Origin: Drechslera avenae
Taxonomy: Eukaryota; Ascomycota; Dothideomycetes; Pleosporales; Pleosporaceae
Assembly: GCA_034640345.1 (NCBI GenBank)
Contig: JAXRVH010000059.1
Span: forward strand, 62,001-126,000
Length of the DNA: 64,000 bases
Reading direction: 5' to 3'
Under the pieces are notes generated by a model. It saw only the letters and a list, made by a program, of their open reading frames with translations. It did no database searches and was not told the origin of the DNA. A program made the position numbers and the translations under genes. Positions 10,840-22,551 of this stretch are shown in pieces; within the stretch, counting starts at the first letter, position 1; the number at the start of each line of letters is the position of its first letter.

Positions 10840-12607
10840 CTATATCCCACATCCCATAGTCAGTGCATCAACCACTTGCTTCCTGAACTCAATCATCCCC
10901 TCAACCGGATCTTCATAATGCCATGTCAAACACTTCAGCACAACTTGCGCATATACCTTGCCCATCTCTCGTTCAATCTCAATACTATTTGCCCAGTCCA
11001 GTACAGTGTTATGTATGCGGTTGAACAGGTCCTGCTGTTGCGATACATCGAAGATCGGCGTCTTCTCCAGACGGCGTGCAAATATGATTTCCATAGTCCT
11101 CCATAGTCCAAGTTCTAGAAGAACGACACCAAGCGAGTAAATCTCATGCCCATTTCCGTATTCGGAAAATGGACGGCCGAATCGATCATGATGTCGGTAG
11201 AGATTTGGCTCCAAGGCGAAATGGGTTCCTTCTAGTGGTTGCAAGACGCCCCAGCCCACCAGAAACGGAGAGAGCTCGAGATCGCTCAACGATCGCGGTA
11301 GCATCACTACACTACGCGATTGCAGATTTCCGTGTACCCAGCCTGAGGCGTGCGTCTCGAGAAGTGTGCTTGTGAGCGCTCTTGCTGTCAGAAAACGACT
11401 ACCGATCGAAGGTCTCGCGGTTGGTCCCTTTGAGATGATATCGTGCAAGGACGGGGGATTGGATGCCCAAGGGTGACTCTGGGGTGCTCGGTAAACAATG
11501 AGACTGCGCATGTTCGGCGAATCATCAATATAGCCCATGCAGCTCAAAGTATGCAATTGGTAGCCATCTTGCGCGTCGCTTTTGACGGATATATCAGTTT
11601 GATGTGGAGCTTGCAGTAGCCATGTGAGATGACACAAGTACTCAGCAGGTGTGTCGTTATCAGCCCTCGGCTCGACCAGCACGTCCACCTCTTCACCTCC
11701 ATCATCGTATATCGTCTTGAAAAGGCCATGTGGTGATTGCTCGGGGTTTATACAATCTCGCAACGCACCAGTGAGCGCGTGGTAGTCACTAGAGGGCTCA
11801 GCGCCTGCCCTGTGTTGGCGTTCAAGTTGTTCGCGAACATCGAGGATGGCTGCTTGCCGGGTCCCACCGAACCCTGATGTTGGCGGCCCGATGCCCAGGA
11901 AGACAATCTCCAAAGTCTGCCGGAGTCGGTGTGTCCATCTTAAGCAATTTGCGGTGAGGATTTCCATCTCTTCCTTGCCAAACAAAGCATCGTAAAGACC
12001 AGGTCGCGCGCGCTCGCACCAGAGTTCCGATCGCTCTTTCATCTCTTCTCTCCAACTCTTACACTGGTGCTGTGCATCAACTGAAGCAGCGCGACCACGT
12101 TGTAGTTCTTCGTTGTTTCTTGTCCCGGAGCTGGTAGTAAGATTTCGACCTACATGTCTCCATGCTTCTCGGTGCGCAGCCAGTGATTTGTTCAGCGAGT
12201 ATAGAGAGGACTCGATATCACTACTTAGTTTGCGATGGACACGGCTGTCGCGCAGCAAGCCGGTCACGTCCCCTAAGCAGACTTTCGAATATACGTCCAA
12301 GAAAATTAGGGTCTCATTCAGGAAGTGAGTCGTTTTCGCGCACCCAGTCGTCTTTTTCGTGACATCACGAATGAAGATGAGCGTTGCGCAAACAACTGCG
12401 GTAAATGTTAGTCCTGCGACCCTGCAAAAGCTAGTACATGCTATCCATCTTCATGCCAATATAAACAACAAGGTTCAGCAACTGTGTCGCGTCCCACAAC
12501 AGGCGTGGAAGCTCTTCTTGGTGACAACGAGGTTTGATGGTTCTGCGCAGGTTAGAAAAAGAACACGTACGATGGATGAGCTCAAGAGATGTGTTGACAT
12601 GGTCCAT
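10840..12607 (-). CDS. HeLo-like N-terminal domain plus protein-pseudokinase domain
   Basis: The long frame gives about 485 residues from 12300 and stays open upstream. The best model joins a short first exon (12607-12571) to 12413-10840, giving 536 residues; this first exon and its 157-bp intron are tentative. The first roughly 200 residues are helical and charged, in the position and style of the HeLo / prion-inhibition domain. The rest has the fold landmarks of the fungal kinase-like domain that accompanies HeLo: GWVHGNLQSRSVV replaces the catalytic HRD-x4-N loop, FLVGWGV replaces DFG, and EIYSLGVVLLELGLW is kinase subdomain IX. With both catalytic aspartates absent it should be inactive as a kinase. 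HeLo domains act in membrane-disrupting cell death during fungal incompatibility. That role is inferred here by architecture only. Confidence 0.75.
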
Positions 12608-12949
12608 GCTGTTCCCTTCGTGCAAAATGATCGTCGCACGCTATTCAGAAACGATCAATATCACTTGCCAGTCAATGATATGTAGTTCCAAAGGATGACG
12701 GTGGGGATGCATTAGCGGTGCATGCTGAAGCAACCCACGGATACGGGCGGGAATGCGGCATGCCGCTACTAAGCCACCGCGTCGGCGCAATGCCATGCCC
12801 AACTACAGATGACCCAAGCACCAAGCTGCCAAGTACTGAGAAGTTACTGTTCCTATAAACAAATCATGTTAATGATATCTTTGTCGGAAGGTCCTATACT
12901 TCGATCGACTACTATACACACCCTCCGCATCCTCCAGCAGCCACCTCAC
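12608..12949. other. Intergenic: promoter side of the pseudokinase gene and 3' flank of HEM14
   Basis: 342 bp with no gene. Both flanking genes are on the minus strand. Confidence 0.55.
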
Positions 12950-14826
12950 TCACCACGCCATTTTCGTCGCAAAATCCATAGTACGCGAAGGCACAGCTAC
13001 CCAATCATACCCACCAGCCACCTTGTCCAGCCCACAACTCCTCTCCTTCCACCCTCCATGCGGCAATTGATCGACCACTTGCCATGCGCCTAGTATGCAA
13101 TCATTAACACCAACGCCATTCACCTGGCTACCCACAAACCTGAGCCTACCCTTGAACTCCTCGCTCTTCTTCTCTGCGAACTTGGCGAGGCGGTCCTGAT
13201 AGCCCAGCGTATACTGCGGGATACAATCCTTGGCGAGGTTAACAAAGTGGGCCGTAGGTTCATCCGTAATGTTCAAATGTCGAGCTAGCATGCTCTTGGC
13301 CATTTCGAGGCCTTCTTCTTCGGTGGGATAGGATTCCCATCCATCCCACCAGTGGCCGCCCATCATGACGGTAAGTTTGGTGCCGGAAACGGTGTCCTGG
13401 CCTTTGATGGCTGATGAGTCGAAGATGACGCCTAGGCCGCGCTCGGGGTTTTGTTCAAATGGGACAGATTGCGGGATGAGGTAGCCGAATCCTTCGACGG
13501 GGAGGAGGTTGGGGTTGGGATAGTAGAGGTTGATGGTCATGACTGTGACGTAGGGAGTAAGGTCTTCTTGGCGGAGTGTGGAGATGGCGAGGTCGAAGGA
13601 CTCTGTCGAGGTGGAACCCTGTTGCTGCACATTTATTAGCTTTATGAAATGATGAAAAGAGTTGTTGGTCGTAAAATTTACCCCAGAGACAACTTCCACA
13701 CCCAGCTTGTCGTCCTCCGAGAGCGGTGCGATGCTCTGGATCGGCGACATGGTCTTGATTTCCACATTCTCCAACTTATCCGCCGCATCGACCAGCGCCC
13801 GTACCAGCTGCTGCAGCCCGTCCCTAAATGTGAACTGGGTGCACTGCATGAGATTTTTCCAAAAGTCGTCATTGACCTCAACCGCTTCTTTCATGCGCAC
13901 CATCAAGTCCTTGTCCCATCCATGGACCAAAACTGTCCTGTCATCTTTCTGGCTCTCGCTTTGCATTCTCACGAAACCGCCAATGATGCTGCCCCAGCGA
14001 TTTTCCAGGTTCCACGCGGTGCCCAATAATGTCCTTGCGCTGAGCTGCCAGATGTCGCCTGCATAGATGCCATGGAAAACTGCAGAGACGAGGTTGTCTG
14101 CTAGCCGCTTGTCCATTCTCCGTGCGAGGAAGGAGCCAACCGTCTCATCGACCAGCCCCGCTGGCCGCGTCGGTTTCCATGCCTCGGTGACGGCGCCCAT
14201 GATGCCGGCCATCAGGCCCGTCTGCCATAAAGGATACATGTCGGAAAAGCTAACAGGCATTGTGGATGGAAGGCGGTTGAGCTGGTTGGGGTAGTATAGA
14301 AAGCGGTTCAGTGCACCGGGATCAGTGCGCTTGGTATACGTGACATGGTCTATGAGGCCAAGGCTCTGTATCTGCACACACTGGATTAGCCAGGCAAGTC
14401 CATGTGAGACGAGAAGACACAACCTACCAACCCCGCCGTAACAGGAGCAGGCCTCAATGCCCTGGGGCCCTGCTCGAACAATACGCTGCCCTCGTTCCCG
14501 TCGGCATCCTTGACCTCGATGCGTCTTGTCCTAATCCACCCACCGGGGTCGCTGCCCGCCTCAAACAGGGTAATCTTGCTATCAGGAAACTGTTTGCCGG
14601 CATAATACGCACTTGAGAGACCAGCAATGCCCCCGCCGAGGATGGCTATCCGCTCAGGGTTTGAAGACCGGTAGCGGCATTGCGAGACGAGGCTAGAGGG
14701 GTGTCGTGATGCGAGCAGTGGGCGGGTGTGGTGGCGGAGGTGGCATGTGAACAGCGATTGATGCGCGAGCACGGGGCGTGCGGCAACGGTCTTCAACGTC
14801 TTCTGCCACACATTCTGGAGCCGCAT
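12950..14826 (-). CDS. HEM14: Protoporphyrinogen oxidase
   Basis: Three exons (14826-14428, 14371-13682, 13624-12950) encode 587 residues, the normal length for the fungal mitochondrial enzyme that oxidises protoporphyrinogen IX to protoporphyrin IX, the step before ferrochelatase in haem synthesis. The first 55 residues are rich in Arg, His, Ser and Ala without acidic residues, a mitochondrial presequence. The FAD motif ERIAILGGGIAGLSSAYYAG follows, then LFEAGSDPGGWIRT and FEQGPRALRP. The first splice joins TAGL to IQSLGLIDHV, as in the family. The second intron (57 bp, 13681-13625) is in frame and could be read through, but has a clear donor, branch site and GTGCAG acceptor. C-terminal blocks include GGHWWDGW and FVGSQVNGVGVNDCILGA. 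Housekeeping gene, high certainty. Confidence 0.95.
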
Positions 14827-15286
14827 TGCCGTTCAATTGGTCGCGAGATGAGGGCGTTGCGACCAGACTTTACACGCCATTCACAAAGAGTAGCAGCTGG
14901 GGATCCGTCTTCTCGACGTTCGTCCAAAAATGTCCGAGCTTGGGCCTCCCGCTCCTGCCGTCATCGATCCATATGCAGGGGCCATTGTCATGTTATACAT
15001 GGGGTTAGCGCCAGATACATGCTCTCACATGGTCACCATATGTGCAGCAGATGGAGAATGTGTGTAAGAAGAAGAGCGCAGCCAACACGGCCGACAGAAA
15101 CCAGGTTCCATTTTGCCAAAGAAAATCTCTCCTCCTCATCGGGGCCATCCCCCCCATAACGCCTCATTGAGCCATATCCAGACGTATAGTACAATGCTCA
15201 ACTCTCCACCGAGTCCGCCACCTTTCATGTCCTAATAGTAACCATGTCCACCACCACCACCTTTTCATATATGCCCATCAGCCACC
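14827..15286. other. Intergenic: HEM14 promoter and NAB2 3' flank
   Basis: 460 bp without a supported gene. Both neighbours are on the minus strand. Confidence 0.6.
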
Positions 15287-17014
15287 CTATGACTGCACGT
15301 CAACACTCTCATTCGCCGGTGCCTGCGTCATATCCTGGTCCTTGTTGGGGATGATGAGCTCCTCCTTTTGCTCCTCGTCTACAAACTTCCTTTCGCTGAC
15401 GTGCTCGCCCTCCTTGGGAGCAACCCAGACATTGGTGTTGTTCTTCTTCTGACCAGGCTCGTGCTTGTACAGACAGCGGGGGTTGAGACACGGGTTGAAC
15501 TTGCACATGATGGTGCTGTGTCCGTACTTGCAGCCCTCAACAGTGCAGTCAGCACCGTTCTTGCACGGCTTTGATGTGGGGTGCTTGTATGGGCACGATG
15601 AGGGATCGCGGCAGTTGGGCCAGAATGCACATTCTTGCTCGGACTGGAACTTCTGTCGCTGGGCCGGGGATGGGTGCTTGCCAACACACTTCTTGTTCTT
15701 GCACGCGGCGCCGTAGTCGCACGTATCGTTCATGTCGACCGTGGTGCCGGGTACCGCAGCGGGCGACTGGTGGACAAAGTGGCAGTCTGGGTTGGTGCAT
15801 CGCAGGTTAAACTTGCACATGGTCGCCGACGGGTCTGGGCGGCCAGAGGGCAGCTCGACGTCCATGCCGCCATTCTCTGCACTGGGGCCGTCGGCCATGG
15901 CCTCGTCCTCGCCATCCTTCTTAGTAAATGGCTTGGCGTTTGGGTTCATGCCACCTCGCCCGCCCTGATGTGACCGATCCTGGCCGCGGTGTGGCTTCTT
16001 GCCGCCGCGGCCGTTCTGGAAGTTGGGGTTGACAAAGGCGGTAGGTGCGCCGCCAGAGAATATCTGCTGCATCATCTGTGCTTGTTGCTCATACATTTGC
16101 ATGAGAGCCATCTGCTGTTGCGGATTAAGCCCCATGCCGGGCATGTTGTTGTTCTGACCGCCCATCTGGGCCATGGGCATTCCTGGCATTCCGCCCATGG
16201 GCATACCGTTGATGCCACCCATGTTGTTCTGGCCCATGTTCATGTTGGCGTTGGCCATGCCGCGACCATTGGCCATGGCCTCGATTCCACGCCCAATGTT
16301 CTGTCCCCGGGGGCCCTTGGGCGGGTCGCGAGCATGCGCATTGACTCGGCCGACGCCGCCGCCAGCACCGCGGACGCGATGTAGTACCGAGTCGTGGTTT
16401 CGGTCCATGTTCTTGTTCATCTGGTTGAGCATGCGACCGCCGCGTGCAGGCCGTGTAGCCTGAGCGCCGCTGCCATTGCGCATCGCTTTAGGGCCTGTGG
16501 GACTGTTCATAGTTAGACTCTGCTCGTTTGATAGATGAAAGCGGTGTGGGCGCGCTTTCGATGCCCGAGGCGGAAAGGGGCGGGAAGATGAGGTATTGCC
16601 ATACATGATGCCCTGTGCCTCTGATGCACCTTCCATGTCTGTATCTTGCGCAGATGCCGAGTTTTCGTACCCCGTGCCCTCCATCTGGTTCTCAATCGAC
16701 TGCGCAACCGGTCCATCGCCACCGCCGCCGCCGCTGCTGATACCACCCGATTGTTTTAGACGCTCAATTTGCTCAAACAGCCACTGCGCAAACTGCTGCG
16801 TCTCTGTATTCTCCGGGCCGAGGTCGAGAAGATCATTTGACAGCTCCGCCGCGACCTGCGCTTCGTTCTTGTCGTTGGCCAGCATGAGCAGAATGTACTC
16901 GAATAGCGTCGTGTCATCACCGCCTGTCGTCCATCCAAACTCGGCGAGCTTGGCCTGCACCACCTGTTGCAGCTGCATCGCCAGCGGCGAATCGCTCGAG
17001 AAATCAAGAGCCAT
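15287..17014 (-). CDS. NAB2: Nab2-type CCCH zinc-finger poly(A)-binding protein
   Basis: A single exon of 575 residues from the ATG at 17014 (the frame extends 9 codons upstream only to a TTG). Residues 1-95 resemble the Nab2 PWI-like N-terminal domain (LAEFGWTTGGDDTTLFEYI, then an acidic helical stretch). A low-complexity middle contains Met/Gly/Asn-rich repeats and RGG-like patches. From about residue 398 there are five tandem CX5CX4-5CX3H fingers: CKFNLRCTNPDCHFVH, CDYGAACKNKKCVGKH, CAFWPNCRDPSSCPYKH, CKNGADCTVEGCKYGH, and a last one with a shorter first gap (CKFNPCLNPRCLYKH). The Nab2/ZC3H14 family binds poly(A) tails in the nucleus, limits tail length and helps mRNA export. Yeast Nab2 has seven fingers and human ZC3H14 five, so this count fits the family. 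Confidence 0.92.
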   Translation of the reverse strand: MALDFSSDSPLAMQLQQVVQAKLAEFGWTTGGDDTTLFEYILLMLANDKNEAQVAAELSNDLLDLGPENTETQQFAQWLFEQIERLKQSGGISSGGGGGDGPVAQSIENQMEGTGYENSASAQDTDMEGASEAQGIMYGNTSSSRPFPPRASKARPHRFHLSNEQSLTMNSPTGPKAMRNGSGAQATRPARGGRMLNQMNKNMDRNHDSVLHRVRGAGGGVGRVNAHARDPPKGPRGQNIGRGIEAMANGRGMANANMNMGQNNMGGINGMPMGGMPGMPMAQMGGQNNNMPGMGLNPQQQMALMQMYEQQAQMMQQIFSGGAPTAFVNPNFQNGRGGKKPHRGQDRSHQGGRGGMNPNAKPFTKKDGEDEAMADGPSAENGGMDVELPSGRPDPSATMCKFNLRCTNPDCHFVHQSPAAVPGTTVDMNDTCDYGAACKNKKCVGKHPSPAQRQKFQSEQECAFWPNCRDPSSCPYKHPTSKPCKNGADCTVEGCKYGHSTIMCKFNPCLNPRCLYKHEPGQKKNNTNVWVAPKEGEHVSERKFVDEEQKEELIIPNKDQDMTQAPANESVDVQS

Positions 17015-17936
17015 GGTGTGCGTTGGCGTTGTGCGAGCCAAAGTCGCGTGGGCTCGAGATGAGGCGGTGGACGGGAATCAAGGGGGAACAACCAAAGACG
17101 CGACTTGCTGCACCTGCCTTGGTCGCGTGTAGTTTGATCGACGGCCGTAGGAAAGATTTCGTCAGTCGTAAAATGTGCTTGCGCGTGTCAAGCAAGCTGG
17201 GTATGTACTGGTTGGGCTGTGTGGGGGAACAGGTTTAATGTTTGGGAACGTCTGCGTTCAAGTTCTGCGCAATCGCGCCCGGCATTTGCCGCCCCACTAG
17301 CGCCCTGCTATTGTTCACCCGCCCGACTCGATTCATCCCGCCATGGACAATACAATACAGGCAATCGACTTTGATCTTCACTGCATGCTTTTCCATTCTA
17401 TCATTACTATTACTAATGTCCTTTCCACGCTACAGCGAGTTCAACCAGATTTCGCCGCCCCAGTACCTCATGGGATTCGCCACCCAATCTGTTCGGTCCC
17501 CAAGGGTCTAGCATTAGTTTCTACGAACCACGACTCATGCCTGTAGCGTATCCTCTGGTGTCAAGGTTGGGTTATGTAAAACCTCCATGCACAAGAGACA
17601 CTCCGCGTCTATCTCATCCTATGTTGTCCCCTCTGACTAATTCAACGCCCGGTTCCCGGGAAAGAATGTTCGAGTGTCCCAGGGTGACTTTCACCCAGAG
17701 CAAGACAGCAGCAGTATCGAGGCCTGGTCGAAACCTTTCGCCGAAACGAGAGACGGAAATCCCTGAACTGACTCCTCCCGCCTTCTCCTTGCGTGTCGAC
17801 TCCGCCCCTGACTTCGAAGGGCTTGCAGCTCATTGAGCAACAGTAAATGGTGGCTTTGCGCCTCCACGTCTTCACAACGGCCTCACTCGACACACGGAGC
17901 AGACTTGATAAATTCAACCCATTGCACCGAGCATGC
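17015..17936. other. Intergenic: NAB2 promoter and 3' flank of the rhodopsin-domain gene
   Basis: About 920 bp. Short frames on both strands overlap each other and lack family resemblance, so none is called. Confidence 0.6.
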
Positions 17937-19277
17937 TCATACAATTGACTTTTCAGTCTTTAGGCCTGCTTCCTCCATTCGCCGGTCCTCTTCCAAACGC
18001 TGTCTATGCTGCTTTCGCAACTCTTCTGTGATCAGAATACCGGTGCCTCCTGTTCGGCGTTCTGGTAGCTCTTCTTGGCTATCGTGCCCGGTCCTCGATA
18101 TGCTGATGTTGTCCAAAGTTTTGCCCCCCGTTTTCTCTCGGCCCTTCGAGCTCAGCATACGTTTCAGGCGGTGGCTTCCGGATTCGTTTGAACGATTGGG
18201 CGATTGTCGTACATAGCCGCGCGAATCGTGCGATACTGGGATAGTAGGCTGAGACCTGCCTTTGGGCACCACCGATGCGAACATTGGACCACAACCTATG
18301 ATGATGGCTAACGGGGTGTTAACAAACCGAGCAGCTAGCATCAGGTGCTCCTCTTACCTGTCGAGCATTCAATGATGGTCCACATGGTCAGCCACTTTGG
18401 ATCTGGCGACCGCGGCTTCCCGTCTTGACCGACTTGAACAATGCGGATGGTGGAGAAGAGAATGCAAACCAAACCAGACGCGAACAAGAGACCACATCCC
18501 ACCTTCTTTGCCTTCTCCATCTGGAGGTTCCAAATGAGTCTAATCGGTAGAGTCATGACTGCTTTGTCAACATTCGCTTTCCAGCACACGGGTCCAAGAT
18601 GTATGACATACCCATCAGGTTGGTAAGCGTATCCACGGCATATGCATAGTAAAGATTAGCCGTTTGTCGACGAGTTTCCGATTGCGATGAACATAGGACG
18701 CCTTGGTTGAAGAACTTTTCCGTGTCATTGCATGCCAATCCTGGGCCCGTTATGATACAGGTAGCCCATGTCTGCGGTGTGTCAGTCACGTGTGGCTGGA
18801 GACGATGCAATGCGCCTCAGAACTTAGTCTGCACCTCTTACTCACCACCATGCAAAAGATTAGCGTGCCCCACCAGGTCCATAGGTATGGTTTTGGCATC
18901 CCCACCAGCAGCTTCTTGTAAAGCGCCAATAGCGAGAATTTGACAAACCAAAGACATGTCCAGTATTCCATACCGCTCTGCCACATGACTTCGGATGCGA
19001 GTTTGATGTCTGCCATCATGGAAGACCATGGCGCGATCTCGCCTGCTTGGAGTGCCTGGATCTTGAAGAAGATGGGTGTGATGACTATGTAGAGGATGGT
19101 GAAGGCTAGATAGGCTAGGAAGGCGATGCAAAGCAAGATATCTTGCATCTCGATGCGTCTGCGCCGCCACAATTGAACGCCGATTCGCGCAGCAAAGACG
19201 GTCGACGTTATTGCCAACATGGCGTAGTCAATCCGCAGCAGATCGTGCTGGGAAATCCAATCGGCGCCCGTCGACAT
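17937..19277 (-). CDS. Fungal rhodopsin-domain seven-helix membrane protein (PTH11-like region)
   Basis: Four exons (19277-18846, 18771-18612, 18558-18358, 18307-17937) with introns of 74, 53 and 50 bp encode 387 residues. The N-terminus starts at the first helix (IDYAMLAITSTVFAARIGVQLW). The block MEYWTCLWFVKFSLLALYKKL is the typical third-helix/loop segment of the family. The later pairs VMTLPIRLIWNLQM, FASGLVCILFSTIRIVQVG and WTIIECSTAIIIGCGPMF are strong family signatures; the last is completed only by the splice at 18357-18308. The final 115 residues are a polar, Ser/Arg-rich cytoplasmic tail. Fungal members of this seven-transmembrane group include putative GPCR-like sensors such as the PTH11 class, but this one has no visible CFEM domain. 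Ligand unknown. Confidence 0.88.
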
Positions 19278-20818
19278 GATGATGGAAAGTTGACGAGGTG
19301 CAAGAATGCAAATAGTGGTGTTGACTGTAGGGCGGTCCTCCAGTGCATCCCTTTTGGAGTCTGGCGGATGGAACCGTGCCGCTCGAGTAGTCGGAGTGGT
19401 TGTCGTCGAGGACGTAGGTGATTTGGTGTTTGATTGATCGAATGCTGGGATGTGCTCACTTTACAAGCAAGGGCTGCCATCAGCCGCCCCGAATCAAAGC
19501 CTAGGACAAGGGCGCGATAGCCTGTGAGTTTCCAAACAGGCTTTACATGGGATGGGGTCAACTGCCTGTCCAACCACGCAGGGGGGTGGAGAGGCAGTGA
19601 CATCCGCCGCCCTGGACCACGGTTCCAGCAACCAGGAATGTGGTATCGCTATCGCGTTCCGTTTGCCACGACCTCATGCGCTTTGCCGTAGAGAACAGAG
19701 TCCGGCTGCTGGTGCAGAGACGGGCCATGGAAGCCATCTCATATTCACCATCTAGTGCATTTGGTTCTGCGATGCGGAGAAGGGTCGGCAAGTCTCCAGG
19801 GCAGGACGCCTTAACTCGCGTTAGCTTTGGTGTCTGGGTACTGCGCGGGCATGACTCCCTCGCGCATTCTTGCTGGACCTTCCCTATTACCAGCCCCAGC
19901 TGCAGCGTGCTGTGTGCGTTCAAGCGGAGGTTGGGTTGGTCGTGCTGCTCCACTTGTCCGTCCTCTCGTCCTCTCGTCCTCTTCGTCAAGTCGAAACTAG
20001 GCTGTGTGAATCCATCTTCGTCCCGGTTTGGTGACCTACCATACAGTACCGGTAATCTCGGCAATGCAAGCCGCAGCACGATGCATATGTTGCAATCAGC
20101 CAGCAAATCAAATCCCAGCTTATGCATGCGGCCATTGGCAAGAATAGAGTATAGTCGGCGTGGTGGCGTGGTGGCGTTCGTGCGGCTTCTCGAATCCCAA
20201 CCTTTCCAACCCTACGAATGGCAACAATTGCAGGGGCGGCTCGGGGCGGGCACTTCCCTTCCCCCTTCCCCCTTATCCACGCACCCATGGGGTCTCGCCG
20301 CTCTGAGTACCCGGCACTACCGGTAGGTCATCTTTTCGCCCCCCAGTCTCTGTACTGTACGCAGTGCTATAGCTAGTCAGAGCAAGGTTGCGTAGCTTGA
20401 TTGAGGCACAGCAGCCCGAGCGATCGGAAGTGATGCAACTGCCCGCAGAAGCTCGGGAAACAACCATGTCTCGTATCACGACTTCAGGTTCACTTTTCGC
20501 ATGAGATTACATTTGCCATGATGCTGGCCTAGGCACTACGGTACAGTACAGACATTTGCCACCCGGCACTATATCCTACAGCGAGCTAGCCTCTTCTCCA
20601 CGAACGCACAAACGGGCGTTGTGTCTGCTTCGGTGGGTTGAGCTCGCCTTCGCCTGTCGAAATAGGCCACTCCGCACCAGGTGGAGGCGCCGGCGATAAG
20701 ATTGTTTGCGGCCATGGAGAGCATGTAAATGCTACATTAACTCAATGGCGCCCTGCACCTCGGACACAGGCCCGGCCTCTCGGTACCAACTGTATATTGC
20801 ATCCCGCAAATAGCAACC
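19278..20818. other. Divergent promoter region, no gene seen
   Basis: About 1.5 kb between the divergent rhodopsin-domain gene and FAD oxidase gene. Frames of up to 228 codons occur (19640-20326 plus strand and overlapping ones on the other strand), but their composition follows the local G+C content and they overlap each other. I judge them non-coding. Confidence 0.55.
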
Positions 20819-22551
20819 ATGAGGCTCACTGATGCTGCTGTAAGCGCCCTCACTGCCGCTACCCTGTCGACCGCTTTTGAACCCCCCAACTTCCAAGTAA
20901 CCAAGGCGCTATCTGCCGCTGGAATCAACATCACGGCTGTCCCCGGTCTGGCGGGCCTAGTGGGGCAGTCTTCGCCCAAATCCTGCTCGATTGCTGTAAG
21001 TCTACTGAAATGGATCATCGTCCCAACCAGGGCCTAATGCTCATGTCGCGTCTAGTGTAGTGCTCTGCAAATCGCCTTTGGTAACAGCAGCGTGCTATCG
21101 GAGGGAACTCCGACATACGCCAACTTCACCAGCGGGTATTGGGCCGCCCAGCAAGTCGCCGTCAATCCATTCTGCATCTTTAAGCCGGGAAATGCACTGC
21201 AAGTCTCGGCTGCTGTCTTACTGTCCAGACTCACACAATGCCCGTTTGCCGTAAAAGGAGGTGGTCATGCTGCATTTGCCGGTGGGTCGAGCATCCAAGG
21301 CGGCATCACGATTGCGTTGGAGAAGCTGAGTGAGAAGACACTATCATTAGACAGAAAGATCGCGTCAATTGGGTCAGGAAATATCTGGGGCGACGTATAT
21401 CCATGGATTGAGCAGTATGGACTAGAAGTTCCTGGTGGTCGTGTAAGTTGTTTTCCGTCTCCTCCTTCTTCCTCCCTTCAAACCATGGAACACGGGGGTT
21501 TTCTGACTCTGGGCAGATTTCTTCAGTTGGCGTTTCTGGACTGACCCTCGGTGGAGGCATTTCTCATTACGCCAATGCTCACGGATGGGCCTGCGACAAC
21601 GTTGATTCGTTCGAGGTCGTGACTGCCTCGGGTATCATCGTAAATGCAAGTGCTACCGAAAATCCAGGCCTTTACTGGGCTCTCCGAGGAGGCGGCAACA
21701 ACTTTGGCATCGTGACCAAATTCGACATGAGGACGTTTGTCCAGGGGCCAATGTGGGGCGGACAACGCGCTCATACTGAGGACCAGTGGGACAAGATATA
21801 CACAGCTTACTACAACTACGCAACAAATGCCGGCAAAGACACCAAGCAGGCTCAGATTGTCTCATTCGCACTTCAGAACGGCTTGAAAATTGCCGCTGAA
21901 GACCTGGAATACTCCGACCCTACCCCATGGCCGCCTGTCTTTGACGAATGGAAAGCTATCCCAGCCATATTTGATCTGACCGCTGTTGCCAACATGTCCA
22001 CTCTGGCCAACACACTAGGCGCCGGAGCACCGAATGGCATCCAAGAGACGTACTGGGACCGCACTTTCAAGCTTGACAAGGATATCTTCAAGTCCTTTAT
22101 TGACATATTTTTTGATATGCTGCCCGCGGTCGAAGACGCTGCCGGACTTTTGCCCGTTCTCTCATTCCAAGCAATCACAGTGCCGGCTATGCAACAGATG
22201 CAAAAGAATGGTGGAAATGTACTCGGCCTCAATCCTGACGACGGCCCAATTTTCATCACCAACCTTGCCATCATGTGGACAGACGTCGCGGACAGCTCGC
22301 GTATCATGTCCTTCAGCAACAGCTTATACGAACATCTCGTCGAGGAAGCAGCAAAGAAAGATTTGAACAGCGATTACATCTACATGAACTACGCCTCGCC
22401 ATACCAGGACGTTATTGGTAGCTATGGAGCTGCGAACAAGCAGAAGTTGAAGGAGATTGCTACCGAGTACGATCCCACGGGCGTCTTCCAGAAGCTGCAG
22501 CCCGGATACTTTAAGCTTGAGGGAGCGCCCTATGGCTATTTTTCTGCATAA
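20819..22551 (+). CDS. Secreted FAD-linked oxidase, berberine-bridge-enzyme type
   Basis: Three exons (20819-20995, 21056-21442, 21517-22551) with phase-0 introns of 60 and 74 bp encode 532 residues. A short hydrophobic N-terminus (MRLTDAAVSALTAATLSTAF) is a signal peptide. The FAD-binding PCMH domain is clear: PFAVKGGGHAAFAGGSSIQG carries the histidine that usually bonds covalently to FAD, followed by GVSGLTLGGGISH and GWACDNVDSFEVV, whose cysteine is at the position of the second FAD linkage in bicovalent members. GNNFGIVTKFDM and the C-terminal YDPTGVFQKLQPGYFKL complete the family pattern. Members oxidise sugars, alkaloids or polyketides. The substrate is not deducible, and no tailoring genes stand beside it. 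Confidence 0.92.

Noticed and set aside
10840..12300. Calling the pseudokinase an active Ser/Thr kinase
   Set aside because: No glycine loop or VAIK lysine is recognised, and both the HRD and DFG aspartates are replaced.
19640..20326. A 228-codon frame between the rhodopsin-domain and oxidase genes
   Set aside because: An antisense frame of similar length overlaps it. It is rich in Ser/Arg/Cys with no domain, and it lies in a divergent promoter region.
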